NCBI GenBank assembly: GCA_034509495.1
Contig: CM067510.1
Coordinates: forward strand, 28,837,889 to 28,901,888
Reading direction: 5' to 3'
Source: Acestrorhynchus altus
Lineage: Eukaryota; Chordata; Actinopteri; Characiformes; Acestrorhynchidae
Length of the DNA: 64,000 nt
Positions 36,395 to 47,760 of this stretch are shown here, piece by piece (within the stretch, counting starts at the first letter, position 1; each line of letters opens with the position of its first letter). A program made the translations under genes and the position numbers. The notes beneath the pieces were generated by a model. It saw nothing but the letters and a program-made list of their open reading frames with translations. It did not search any database and was not told where the DNA came from.

Positions 36395-36810
36395 TATAAA
36401 AGCAGATAAGTGGAACCAAATCACACAAATATTACACTTGCTCATTAATTCATTGAGGAAAATAAGCCAATATTACATAACTGTGAGAGGAAAAGTATTT
36501 GCAGTATCTGGTTTAACCCCCTTTTTCAGCAATAACTGCAACTAAACGTTCCCAGTAACTGTTGATTAGTCCTGCAATAATTGGAGCCCATTCCCCTTTA
36601 CAAACCAGATACACGTTTAGCTTAATGATGACCTTCTCTACTTGCACCAACACTTTTATGGACTGCATATTTTAAGCAAATGCAACACTTGGTATGACCT
36701 TGGAATGACCAGGGAATGGGGCACGTCTGACCATGACACTGCTTATCAGTTCAAACTATGAGAAAATGGCTATAACTGAACAACAACTCATCACCAAAAA
36801 ATGTATGTGA
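36395..36810. mobile_element. Tc1-derived element piece, direct copy of the foldback right arm
   Basis: Contains attacacttgctcattaatt, the Tc1-family terminus-like words, then cagcaataactgcaactaaa cgttcccagtaactgttgat. From 36513 to about 36765 it matches 37946-38196 in the same orientation, with a short internal deletion near 36675. Confidence 0.7.
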
Positions 36811-36989
36811 TTATTATCTGTCCAAATAAAAGCATTAACTGCATGCCTTTCCAATTTTTAAAAATGACTCTCTGCAGATTCTACACTTGTAAGCTATGTT
36901 ACATCGGTTCCATATTTTTTTTAACACAAAACAATTTGACAGAATACATGCTGGCTGCAGGACTGTTCTCAGTCCAGAAGTCAAATTGA

Positions 36990-37065
36990 GGGGTTTAAAC
37001 ACTCAGGCAGCACTGCTGTCTGATCCACTCACACCAGCACAACACACACTAACACATGCTTAAGG
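36990..37065. repeat. Dispersed repeat fragment (GCAGCACTGCTGTCTGATCC)
   Basis: The words gtttaaacactc, gcagcactgctgt, gatccactca, gcacaacacacactaacac match 60350-60425. The family is unnamed here. Confidence 0.6.
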
Positions 37066-37661
37066 AAGTCCTAAATATTTTTATTTAATCTTAAGGACAT
37101 TACACACTGATGCCTGCTAAATACTGAACAGAAGCTCAACAGCTATCCATTTGTTCAGATGAAATATAGTTTACACAGTTTGTGTGAGGCTGCTTCAAGG
37201 CATGGCACCCTGTGCTAAATATTTATAGCAGGAGTGTCCTCAGGGAATAACAAGGAACGTTCAAAACAATCAGCAGTGAACATCTTCATGCTTTCTAGCA
37301 GCAGATGATTTGCAGCTTGAATAGCTCAGGCTTACAGATGCTGACATTAATGCAGAGTGATGAATCTACAGACTGTAATCTCCGAACTGTGAATGTGCCA
37401 GCTGGCCCGCAGGTACACATTAAATCAAAAGGCCTTCTCGATTGTGAGGAGCTGTTTTAGGCTGAATGAACGTGAGAGTGTGTGTAATTTTCTAGCAAAC
37501 CTTTCACCAACTTGTCTGTCTTCTTTTCAGTACACAAATATGAAGAGACCCATAAATGGCACATACTTGGCCTCTGCACATCACGTCAGCATTTGAAATA
37601 AAGAAATGAAGATGTGAGGGCAGACTTTTGACTTAACACTGCATGAAATGTTTAGGAATTA

Positions 37662-38200
37662 TAGCCATTTTCTTATAGCCATGAGTTTGAACTGATAAGC
37701 AGTGCCATGGTCAGATGTGCCCCATTCCCTGGTCATTCCAAGGTCATACCAAGTGTTGCATTTGGTCGTCGTTCATCACAGCTCAAAATATGCAGTCCAT
37801 TAAAGTGTTGGTGCAAGTAGAGAAGGTCATCATTAGGCTAAACGTGTATTGCTGCACAAGGAGGTCACACAAGATTTGTAGAATCTGCTGACAATCATTT
37901 TAAAAATTGGAAAGACAGCATTCTACAAATCTTGTGTGACCTCCTTGTGCAGCAATAACTGCAACTAAACGTTCCCAGTAACTGTTGATTAGTCCTGAAA
38001 TAATTGGAGCCCATTCCCCTTTACAAACCAGATACACGTTTAGCCTAATGATGACCTTCTCTACTTGCACCAACACTTTTATGGACTGCATATTTTGAGC
38101 TGTGATGAACAACGACCAAATGCAACACTTGGTATCACCTTGGAATGACCAGGGAATGGGGCACATCTGACCATGACACTGCTTATCAGTTCAAACATGT
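37662..38200. repeat. Foldback: 207-nt and 281-nt inverted arms around a 25-nt spacer
   Basis: The left arm (37684-37890) is the reverse complement of the right arm (37916-38196), with a 74-nt segment present only in the right arm. The innermost arms, gaggtcacacaagatttgta gaat against attctacaaatcttgtgtga cctc, are near perfect. The arms derive from a Tc1-like element (gcagcaataactgcaactaa acg). The minus-strand 88-residue frame lies in the right arm and looks like transposon coding relic. Confidence 0.85.
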
Positions 38201-38359
38201 GTTAATGGTTTTATTTGGATAAATAATAGTCACATAAATATTATTTTTGGTGATCAGTTGTTTTCTATTTAATGAAGGCATTCTAACGTCTTTAAAACCC
38301 AAATTTCAGTACTTTATACTTGAATCCTGACTTTTCTTGACCTGTAAATTAATATGATA

Positions 38360-38860
38360 GTTGATTAAGGGCTTGCCTGTCCTGTTTTAGGCTTACCAGC
38401 CTTGACCTGACCACAGGTTTGACATTAGACTTGCTCCACTTGCCTCAGACTTGCCTGCCTTGCCTGTCTGAGGATTGACTTGAAAATGCCTTTCTTTTTT
38501 CATGCAAGTCTGTCTTGACTTGACTTGGCCTGAAACTTGCCTCTCTTCTTTCAGATGTAGTGGCCTTGACTTGACCTCAGAGTTGCCTTCAGTCTTGCCT
38601 CTCCTGTTTCAGGCTTACCGGCCTTGACCTGACCACAGGCTTGACTTTAGACTTGCTCCACTTGCCTCAGACTTGCCTGCCTTGACTTAGGACTTCAATT
38701 GAGCTTTGCCTCTCTCGTTTCAAACTTGCCTGTCTTAACTTGTGATTTGCCTGCCTATATTTGATTTTGCCGTTTCTAACTTGAGTTAGGACTCGAATTG
38801 TACTTACCTTTTCTCTGGGGCTTGTTTGTTTTGACCTGGAACTTGACAGGAGACTTGTGT
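38360..38860. repeat. Degenerate CTTGACTTG/CTTGCCT tandem repeat
   Basis: Words cttgcctgccttgac, cttgacctgaccacagg and acttgctccacttgcctcag recur. An ~85-bp block at 38384 is repeated almost unchanged about 230 bp later (38614). Confidence 0.85.
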
Positions 38861-39440
38861 GCCCTCATGTAACCATTTGTCACAGCACCTCCTAACAGCC
38901 AAGTCCGATGTCAGATGAAAGGCTTGATGAATTGTCAGTGAGTAATCCAGCTCAGAAAACAGCTATAATTCACTTCTTTCCAACTGAATTAAATCTTGGT
39001 TTAAATACTAAAGGAGCTTCTAGTGGATATTTACTGCTCTGTTCATGTGTACATGCTCAACCTGCATGAAGACTCTTGACTGATCAATGACACTCCGAGA
39101 TAGTGTTTCTCAGTCCTTATAAGGAAAAAAATCACAAAATATTTTAAGTGTAAGTAAATCTTTATCAAAACATGGTGAAATTCATACAAATATTTAAACT
39201 GTCTTAATATTTACATCTGAGATCTCTGGAAAGCAACAATACAGCATGTGACTGTCATTTGTTGAATAAAAGTACCTCAAACTATGAAAACATCAAACCA
39301 AAAAGCACAAAATTGGCTTATAGTTGTAAAGGTTAAAGTTAAAGTGAAGCAGCTACTTTTGGAACACTCTGATCACAGGATCAAAGCTGTATTTTGGTAG
39401 TGACACTGAAGTACAGTACTGTGATATGATCTGCAGTTGA
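38861..39440. other. Intron 3 end, nothing recognised
   Basis: Unassigned sequence leading to the exon 4 acceptor. Confidence 0.5.
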
Positions 39441-39480
39441 TGTGTGAGTTTTGAAAAGCTGCTCTGCGTTTGTTTTACAG

Positions 39481-39677
39481 TGGCAGATTTTGGGATCGCT
39501 GAGCTGCCAAACGCTCTGGACACAGTGGAGCGGAAGCTGTTGGATTCAGATCGCAAACGACGGCATGCTAAAAAAGATAACTACAACATCGAGGTCCTGC
39601 TGGCTGTGGATGACTCGGTGGTGCGATTTCATGGCAAAGAGCATGTGCAGAACTACGTTCTCACACTCATGAACATA
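39481..39677 (+). CDS. adamts14: adamts14 exon 4 (furin site and start of catalytic domain)
   Basis: This exon completes the prodomain and begins the metalloprotease domain. The codon split with exon 3 gives V, then ADFGIAELPNALDTVERKL and the proprotein-convertase site RKRR (39552-39563), followed by HAKKDNYNIEVLLAVDDSVV, RFHGKEHVQNYVLTLMNI. Cleavage after RKRR would release the active enzyme in the secretory pathway. The acceptor is tgttttacag and the donor is ata|gtaagt; 197 nt, phase 1 in and phase 0 out. HVQNYVLTLMNI is near-invariant in the ADAMTS2/3/14 clade. A frame-shifted open frame over the same bases is a shadow. Confidence 0.96.
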
Positions 39678-40149
39678 GTAAGTTTCACGAATTGAAGTTG
39701 CTGTTAGTAATGCAGGCATTCTTGCAGTCTTTGTTGAAATTGAAATAAAGACAGTAAGGTTGTGTTATTATGACACTTATGACACAGTGTTTGAGCGGAA
39801 CTCTGCTAGCATTGTCACTCCAACTGTGGTACATCTAGCTTGTTCTCCAGACACTGAACATTGGTTAGTTGGATGGTAGGCAGGGGTGCTCAGGGTGCTC
39901 TTAGTGTCCAAGCTCTCAGCCTGTTGCCACTTCAGTTCATGTCCTTTGTTTTCCATCAGGATCTCACTTGGCCAACTTGGTCATCTATTAAAATATATCA
40001 TGGGGAATATTTTGCATAGCTTCATGTTCATCAGAGGTATCCACCACATTTTGGGCTTGTTTACAGCATGTTTACAGCCACATGGTTTCCATGTAGCAAC
40101 AGAATTTGTGTTTTATTCATAGACATCAACCAAATTATACAAATACAGT

Positions 40150-40335
40150 AGAAACACCCAACTAACAAAATGGGGGTACAACAACAACCACCTGGCAACA
40201 CTGTAACAACCTCCATCTAACAGCCACCTGAGATAACATAGGAAGGAGCCGTCAGGCCGCACCATAGCAACCACTGAGCCTCATCATAAACACCACCCAG
40301 GATACCATAGCAACTAGATTAGACTTAGATGTAGA
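40150..40335. repeat. GTTGCTA-type minisatellite (reverse), left part
   Basis: Units such as ccatagcaaccact and acaaccacctggcaacact are the complement of the family at 1306-1820. The array is cut by the LINE at 40345. Confidence 0.8.
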
Positions 40336-40344
40336 AATATCTGG

Positions 40345-41165
40345 GTGTTCTGCAGGAAAACAAATTGGACTGGAGGTCTAACACTGAGGCTATGAACAAG
40401 AAGGGGATGAGCAGACTCTACTTTCTGAGGAAGCTCAGGTCCTGCAAATGTTGGCCATCTTCTTCCAGTCTGCTGTCTTCTTCGCATCAGTCTGTTAGGG
40501 AGGCTACATCAAAGGTGGATCAACAAACTGATCAAGAAGGCTGGCCCGGTTCTTGGATGCTCACTGGAGAGCTTTGAGATGGTGGTGGAAAAGAGGTCTC
40601 TCAACAAACTGACCTCTGTCCTGGACAAAACGTCTCACCCCCTCCATGACTTACTGGTCATACAGCAGAGCACTTTCAGCAACAGACTCATTCAGCTCCG
40701 CTGTAGCAAGGAGGAGTATAGGAGGTTGTTTGTACCAACAGCGGTCACACCTTACAACTCCTCTTCACTGTGTCGGGACAGTATCACACACTGAGCTACT
40801 ACTCCTATCCAATCACTGCACTGCTACTTTATCTGCATGTACATATTCGACAGACTCACTGAGTGGCTGGACATCACTGCTCTTCTATTCGTATCTCGTT
40901 GCACAGACAATATTCACATCTTCTGTTCATATCTTCGCGCAGACACTTTACCTGTACTTGTACACACAGACAGGATCATTGAGCCTTCATGTGGTCCTGC
41001 ATAATGTTTATGCATCTACTTATTATGTATTAATACTCATAACAGCACACTTCTGTTCTGTAGTTCAGTAGTTTTAGCTTTAGCCTTAGGCTTAGTCTTA
41101 GTTTTAGTTTTTAGTTTTTGTGTCTATCTGCCTGTCTGTCTGTAAATTATATTGTCATTCGAATT
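40345..41165 (+). mobile_element. LINE 3' end (non-LTR retrotransposon)
   Basis: The plus strand reads DWRSNTEAMNKKGMSRLYFL RKLRSC, then LINKLIKKAGPVLGCSLESF-type sequence (frame shifted), EVVVEKRSLNKLTSVLDKTS, HPLHDLLVIQQSTFSNRLIQ, LRCSKEEYRRLFVPTAVTPY. This is the C-terminal end of a LINE reverse-transcriptase ORF, followed by a 3' end that finishes with atattgtcattcgaatttcc. The 5' part is absent, as is usual for truncated LINE insertions. Same family as 25490-27583. Confidence 0.88.
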
Positions 41166-41245
41166 TCCAGCAGCCACATGACCACCACTTAGCAACACCA
41201 TAGCAAACACCATACTGACCACATAGCAACAACCTAGGAACTGCT
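41166..41245. repeat. GTTGCTA-type minisatellite (reverse), right part
   Basis: The words ccacttagcaacaccatagc aaacacc resume directly after the LINE end, so the LINE lies within the array. Confidence 0.75.
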
Positions 41246-42269
41246 CGGAAGTGGGAATTGCTTAAGCTGTGCAACTATTCCGCATATCTTTGAGGAAAAA
41301 AAATCTTTGAGTTTATAAAAAGTGTGAGATCATTATTTAGGGTGAAGCTGCTTCATACCATAAAAACACACGGATGATCATGAAGCTGAGTGTGGAAGAC
41401 TAGTATATGGAAGTATAAAGTGTGGAAGTGTGGAAGTATAAACTCTGTACCTGAATTATTAGAACACAAGTGAGGATGTACTTTAAAGGTTAAAACACAG
41501 ACAGACAAACACGTGAGGGTCTGTGTGAGATGGTGAAGTTGTGTTTAGGAATCAGTTCTAACAGGGTTAAACTAAAGAATAAGGACTGTGTGAAAGGTGC
41601 CACACGGCCGGCCTGTGTGTGTCCCTGCAAAGCTCACGATTCTGCCTATGGATTACTAGAGGGAGAGAGACACTGTGAGAGAGTGAGAGAGAGAGATCTC
41701 TCTCTTTAGTTCATTCATTTTCAGGTTCCACCAGCTCCTGCCACCTTAATCTACTTACAGAGGAAAATCCAGTGGTTTCAGTCTGTGACAGTTACCATTT
41801 ACACAGTGGCCTGAGCCTGTACACACACACACACACACACACACACACTTTTTTCCTGACACATACTCACACACGTGCATACACACAATCACCACAGCTT
41901 TTATTAAAGTATCCGAATGAGGTTTGATGATCACCTCTGATTAGTGAGATGTTATTGATATTCTTTTATAGGTTTAATCAGAGCAGGATTAGTTTTCCAC
42001 TGTGAGTCGCTGTTTCTGTTTTAGAAGAAGCTGTGATTTTCTTTCTGTAAGTTCATCTGGACTTTCTGATGGACCGTCTGGTTCTGTGTGTAACAGCATT
42101 GAATGGATTTACAAACATTTTCGTACAGAAATTCACAAACCGGTTTTAGCAAAATTAGAACAAGTAGTTCTTAATTAAAGCGATAGGACAGGAGAGCGAG
42201 TGTTTTTGCAGATTAACAGCACAGCTTTGATGAAGCCGTCCTGAGCCAAATGCAATTATTGCACAGTGG
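41246..42269. other. Intron 4 sequence with short GA and CA tracts
   Basis: A GA-rich tract lies at 41660-41705 and (CA)n at 41821-41849. No gene is seen. Confidence 0.5.
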
Positions 42270-42345
42270 TACATTGACCAAAACAAACAAATGAAACAAA
42301 AATATTACACTTGCTCATTTATTTAGAGTGAAAAATGTGTAATAT
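42270..42345. mobile_element. Tc1-family terminal fragment
   Basis: The words aaacaaatgaaacaaaaata and ttacacttgctcatttattt match the terminus of the element at 36395. Confidence 0.5.
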
Positions 42346-42379
42346 TCTTTAGGATTAGCAGATAATTTGTTTTCAGTGA

Positions 42380-42667
42380 GCACCATAAACTCCAAAATCT
42401 ACACCCTTAACTTCAGAATCAGCCATTCTGGAATCTACATGCTAAACTGTGAAATATATATAAACTCTAATCTACACCAAGAAACTCTTAACATGTATGC
42501 TCTAAATTTGAAAATCTTCACCCTAAACTCTTGAATCTACACCCTAAACTTTGGAAACTTTAATTCTGGAATCTAAACTCTAAACTCTAGAATATTGACT
42601 CTGAATTCCAAAATCTCTGCCAACTCTACAATTTAGACTATACACTCCAAGACTCAAGTTAAGATAT
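42380..42667. repeat. ACTCTA/TCTACACCCTAAACT minisatellite, left part
   Basis: Degenerate ~15-bp units such as aatctacaccctaaactct tgaatctacaccctaaactt. The array breaks off at a Tc1 element and resumes at 43322. Confidence 0.8.
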
Positions 42668-43321
42668 ACAGTGGGGCAAAAAAATATTTAGTCAACCTCT
42701 TGATTGTGCAAGTTCTTCTACTTATGAAGATGAGAGAGGTCTGTAAGCATATGGATGATCCAGAAGAGGATTGAGAGAATATCATGTGGTCAGATGAAAC
42801 CAATATAGAACTTTTTGGAAAAACTCAACTCGTTGTGTTTGGAGGAAGAAGAATGCTGTGTTGCATCCCAAGATCACCATACCTACTGTGAAGCATGGCG
42901 GTGGAAACATCATGCTTTGGGGCGGTTTTTCTGCAAAGGGGACAGGACGACTGATCTGTGTTAAGGGAAGAATGAATGGGACCATGGAGCATTGAAGATG
43001 GAATGTGACTGGGTCTTCCAGCATGAAAATGATCCCAAACACACCTCTCGGGCAACGAAGGACTGGCTAAAAGCATTTCAAGGCCGTGGAGTGGACTAGT
43101 CAGTCTCCAGACCTCAACCCCATAGAAAATTTGTGGGGGGAGTTGAAAGACTGTGTTGCCCAGCGACAGCCCCAAAACATCACTGCTCTAGAGGAGATCT
43201 GCGTGGAGGAATGGGCCAAAATACCAGCTACAGTGTGTGCAAACCTGGTGAAGACTTAAGGAAACGTCTGACCTCTATCATTGCCAACAAAGGTTGTTAC
43301 AAAGTATTGAGTTGAACTTTT
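42668..43321 (+). pseudogene. Tc1-like element with 5' inverted-repeat end, truncated
   Basis: The element starts tacagtggggcaaaaaaata tttagtca, the usual Tc1 terminus next to TA. The sense strand then reads SDETNIELFGKTQLVVFGGR (first catalytic Asp kept), KHGGGN-like and FLQRG in shifted frames, QHENDPKHTS-like and a PDLNPIENLW segment (cagacctcaaccccatagaa). It ends near aacaaaggttgttacaaagt. The N-terminal DNA-binding half and 3' inverted repeat are missing. Several stops are present. Confidence 0.85.
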
Positions 43322-44060
43322 GCTAAAGTACAATTTAGATTCTACACATTACTCTACACTTTAGACTCTAGACTCTACTCTTTAGCAGGTGGCAGAATTT
43401 GTGAAGTAAGTCATTTTCAGTGGGTGTGAGTTTTCCTCCATATCTATATTCTGTTCTATATCAGCCACATCAGATGACATTTTGGGTTAATATTACGGGT
43501 TGGATATTATGCCTAATATTTTCTATTTTATGGTTGAAGAAATCCATAAAGATATTACTAGTGAAATTTGATGGAATCTGAGGTGGTGTACGTGCCTGAA
43601 TTTTTGTAAGTTTCGAGATCACACCAAAGAGTACTCTGGGATTCTACACTTTAGACTACACTTTAGACCCTAGACTCTACAAACTACACTTTATATTCTA
43701 TGCTTAAGACTTTACACTTTAGACCCTAGACTCTACACTTTTCATTCTAGACTTTAGACTCTATAATTCAGACTCTAAATTACATAGTCTACACTTTAGA
43801 TTCTACACACCAGACTCTAGACTCTGAATGTTATAGTCTACACTTTAGACTCTACACTTTAGACAATAGACTCTACAATTTGGACTCTAGATTCTACAGT
43901 TTTGACTCTACATGTTAGACTTTTCACTTTAGTCTTTAGACTCTAAATTTGATCATCTACTCTTTAGACTTTACACTTAAATTCTATACTTTAGACTCTA
44001 TACTTTAGGACTCTTCATCCTCGCCATATGTTAGACACTGTAGACCACATAGTCTACACA
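43322..44060. repeat. TTTAGACTCTACACTTTAGAC minisatellite, right part
   Basis: Degenerate 13 to 14-bp units (acactttagactct) over 700 bp, interrupted by unique sequence at 43390-43640. Confidence 0.85.
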
Positions 44061-44859
44061 TTGCAGATGGAATGGTTCTTTTTTATTATTCTGTCAATTT
44101 GCCAAGAACGTCCAGCTCCCAGCTGTTTTCCCCCTTACTTTCTTCCCTTACTCTCTGACCTGCATTGCTGAACACAAGCAGCCCTGAGTTTTTGATAGAT
44201 TTAAATACTCAAGGTCTAGAAACTTTAGGGAAGTCCTTGAGTAGTGCACTCTGGTGCCAAGAATTCAGTTTATACTTTAGCTATTAAAACCTTCTTTCTC
44301 TTATATAAACATTAAATCAGCAATAAAATCTCTTTTATGAAAAGCAGTATACTGTATGAATCTCTCCAGACAGGACCAGCACAATGTGGCTCATTGTTAA
44401 AGGCAGGAATTATTCTGACAGCATGATTCGATATTCATTCCGCAATAATTGCAGTTTGACATGTCTGCACTCACACTTTCCCTTTCTTTGGCTTTAACAC
44501 AACATCCAGTGGGATTTCTCTTTAATTACTACATGTCCAAATGTGCTAATGCACACACAGCTTGTTTAGTCACTGTAGAGAAATCCTGACAATAGAATAG
44601 GACTTGAAATGAGTTGGGGAACAAAGGATGAGGTGATAAGGGTTATCACCCAACATACTGACCTCACTTACTGAAGTCAACCAAATGACCTTGATTTCAG
44701 AAGTCGTATTTGCAGGTAAACGGAAAAGTATGTTTACCTGCACCTGTTCTGGAGTTTAACACTAAATGCTCTCTTACTGATCAGAGAAAATCTTTTACAC
44801 AAGAGTGTAGTTCCTGCAGAATTTGTGTGTGTGATTGCAGATCAGCAGTGTTGCTGTGA
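44061..44859. other. Intron 4 sequence, nothing recognised
   Basis: No gene or repeat assigned. Confidence 0.5.
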
Positions 44860-44925
44860 TTAGCTGGTTGCTAAGGTGTTGCTAGGTGGTTGTTGAGGTG
44901 ATTCCAAGGTATATGGTTCTTCCAT
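44860..44925. repeat. GTTGCTA-type minisatellite fragment
   Basis: A short run of tggttgctaaggtgttgcta and ggtggttgttgaggtgattc. Confidence 0.75.
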
Positions 44926-44979
44926 AAGCTTATCCAGTACATTTTCTAAAAGAGCTGTGCCCAAACTCTTGCCAAAAGT

Positions 44980-45305
44980 AAATATTCAGTATCTACTATG
45001 AATTATTCAGTTGTCCACTATGAATTATTAAGTATCCACTATAAATTATTTCCCACGAATTGTTCAGTATCCACAATGAATTATTCAGTTATCCACTATA
45101 AATTATTTTGCATCTACTATGAATTATTTAGTATCAATTATGAAAGTTTCCCACTATGAATTATTTAGCAGCTACTATGTATTATTAAACATTTATTAAT
45201 TATTCTGTATCCAATATGAATTATTCAGTTTTTAACCATGAATTATTTCGCATCTACTATGGATTACTTAGTTACCTTCAATATTCAGTATCTACCATAA
45301 ATTTA
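44980..45305. repeat. Minisatellite of ATCCACTATGAATTATTCAGT units
   Basis: About 12 degenerate ~23-bp units, variants of tatctactatgaattattca gt. Confidence 0.9.
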
Positions 45306-45784
45306 GTAATAATTTTCTGAAATGTAAAATAAGTTTATTTCAGGCTGTTTTGCTCATGTATCTGACAGCTGTTCATGTATCTGACCAGTATTGTGGATGA
45401 CACTGTTGTTTATTAACATAGCTAGCACAGTTAAAAACAGTAGCAGTGTCTGGATTTTGGCGTTTTGGCTCCAGTATAACATTTAAGACACGATATTCAT
45501 GCACCGAACGTGTCTTGGCTGATTGGCTACAGGTGGGGATAAAGTGTTGGGATACTGGGCAAGTTAGATTGTTTCCCAGAACTACTGCTTTAATCTGTGA
45601 GTGTGTTTTCTGACATGTGTGTGCAGAGTGTTGTGATTTAATGGGCTTTACTGTAATTATAGACAAAACCAGCTTGAGATGTGTTTACCTGCATGGCTGC
45701 AGGACTCTCGTACTTCATAAATCCACCACTGCCTGGTTAAATAAGGTGTTGGCATTCCTTCTGAGAGTGGCTCAGAGCACTGGC

Positions 45785-45786
<2 letters not shown>
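45306..45786. other. Intron 4 sequence, nothing recognised
   Basis: Frames here extend only through the adjoining (CA)n tract. Confidence 0.5.

Positions 45787-45847
<61 letters not shown>
45787..45847. repeat. (CA)n microsatellite
   Basis: About 30 uninterrupted CA units. Confidence 0.98.
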
Positions 45848-45848
<1 letters not shown>

Positions 45849-45942
45849 CACCTCTTCATGTTTACAAACTTCTCAGGACCTTTTGATGAACCTCAGCAGG
45901 GCAGTACTCACTCCTTTCACCTGGTCGTGAGCTGGAGTAATT

Positions 45943-45944
45943 AT

Positions 45945-46002
<58 letters not shown>

Positions 46003-46034
46003 GTGAGTGAGTGAGTGTGAGTGTGTGGGTGTGT
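45943..46034. repeat. (GA)n passing into (GTGA)n and GTGT
   Basis: A GA tract is followed by GAGT units and GT-rich sequence that lead into the next array. Confidence 0.9.
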
Positions 46035-47335
46035 GTGCAGTAACTGCAGTGTAGAAGTGTGCTGGTTAGTGCAGTGAGTGGAGTGTAGAAGTGTGCTGGT
46101 TAGTGCAGTGAGTGGAATGTAGAAGTGCACTGGTTAGTGCAGTTAGTGGAGTGTAGAAGTGTGATCATTAGTGCAGAGTGGAGTGTAGAAGTGCACTGGT
46201 TAGTGCAGTGAGTGGAGTGTATGAGTGTGATCATTAGTGCAGAGTGGAGTGTAGAAGTGCACTGGTTAGTGCAGTTAGTGGAGTGTAGGAGTGTGATCAT
46301 TAGTGCAGAGTGGAGTGTAGAAGTGCACTGGTTAGTTTAGTGAGTGGAGTGTATGAGTGTGATCATTAGTGCAGAGTGGAGTGTAGAAGTGCACTGGTTA
46401 GTGACGTGAGTGGAGTGTAGGAGTGTGATCATTAGTGCAGTGAGTGTAGTGTAGAAGTGTGCTAGTTAGTGCAGTGAGTGGAGTGTAGGAGTGCACTGGT
46501 TAGTGCGGTTAGTGGAGTGTAGGAGTGTGATCATTAAATCAGAGTGGAGTGTAGAAGTGTGATCATTAGTGCAGAGTGGAGTGTAGAAGTGAACTGGTTA
46601 GTGCAGTGAGTGGAGTGTATGAGTGTGATCATTAGTGCAGAGTGGAGTGTAGGAGTGCACTGGTTAGTGCAGTTAGTGGAGTGTAGGAGTGTGATCATTA
46701 AATCAGAGTGGAGTGTAGAAGTGTGATCATTAGTGCAGTGAGTGTAGTGTAGAAGTGTGCTAGTTAGTGCAGTGAGTGGAGTGTAGAAGTGTGATCATTA
46801 GTGCACTAAGTGGAGTGTAGAAATGCAAAGTGATTAAGTATAGAAGTGAGTGGAGGGTAGGAGTGCACTGGTTGGTGCAGTGTGTGGAGTTTAGAAGTGT
46901 GCTGGTAAGTGCAGTGAGTGGAGTGTAGAAGTGCACTGGATAGTGCAGTGAGTGGAGCGTAGACATGCACTGGTTGGTGCAGTGTGTGGAGTTTAGAAGT
47001 GCACGGGATAGTGCAGTGAGTTGAGTGTAGACGTGCACTGGTTGGTGCAGTGTGTGGAGTGTAGAAGTGTGCTGGTTAGTGCAGTGAGTGGAGTGTAGAA
47101 GTGTGATTATTAGTGCAGTTAGTGGAGTGTAGAAGTGTGATCGTTAGTGCAGAGTGGAGTGTAGAAGTGCACTGGTTAGTGCAGTGAGTGGAGTGTAGGA
47201 GTGTGATCATTAGTGTAGTGAGTGGAGTGTATAAGTGCACTGGTTAGTGGAGTGTAGGAGTGTAATCATCAGTGCAGTGAGTGGAGTGTAGGAGTGCGCT
47301 GGTTAGTGCAGTGAGTGGAGTTCAGAAGTGTGCGG
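46035..47335. repeat. 1.3-kb minisatellite, unit GTGCAGTGAGTGGAGTGTAG
   Basis: About 38 units of 30 to 34 bp: gtgcagtgagtggagtgtag + aagtgtgctggtta or gagtgtgatcatta. The two linker types alternate often, giving a higher-order period of about 65 to 96 bp. His/Ser/Thr-rich minus-strand frames come from this array. Confidence 0.95.
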
Positions 47336-47760
47336 TTTGGGACGCAGCAGGTGGAGCTGGAGAGAGGAGAGGAGAGTGTGTTTCAGCGATCAGGTGAGGA
47401 GTGAGCAGGGAGAGCTGCTGGTGTGTGTGGGGTGCGCAGATACGTCTTGTCGGTGGTTTAATGGTAAAGGCCTTCAGTCTGACGTGGAGCAGGTCTGTGT
47501 TTAAGCGCCTCATTATCTGCCAGCAGTCTCTCCATCAGACAGACGTAGAAGTTGTGCAATTCCTGCTTCTGCTGGAGGCTCTCCGGTGTTTTCAGCAGAT
47601 TTACGCCTGTAAATTGGTGGTTTGGTGAGATATGTGCCTTCGGGAGAGGAAGACAGAGAGTGATAGATATGGCACCAGGTTTGCACTCTCCCCCCTCTGA
47701 GAAGGGAATCCCGTGGTGTAAAGTGGACTTCAACTTTGAGGGGAACACATGAACTCAGGA
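47336..47760. other. GC-richer non-repeat block, possible conserved noncoding element
   Basis: The sequence after the array has balanced composition and several open but overlapping frames on both strands (tgcgcagatacgtcttgtcg, attatctgccagcagtctct). No splice-bounded family match was found. Regulatory conservation is only an inference. Confidence 0.25.

Larger units (their letters stand above)
31860..39480 (+). other. adamts14 intron 3 (7.6 kb)
   Basis: Runs from the GT after DLHNE to the AG before the furin-site exon. It contains a Tc1-like remnant, a solo LTR, AT-rich repeats, a foldback and a degenerate tandem repeat. Confidence 0.9.

Noticed and set aside
37900..38166. 88-residue minus-strand frame as a small gene
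   Set aside because: It falls in the right arm of a Tc1-derived foldback and is repeated in part at 36528-36700.
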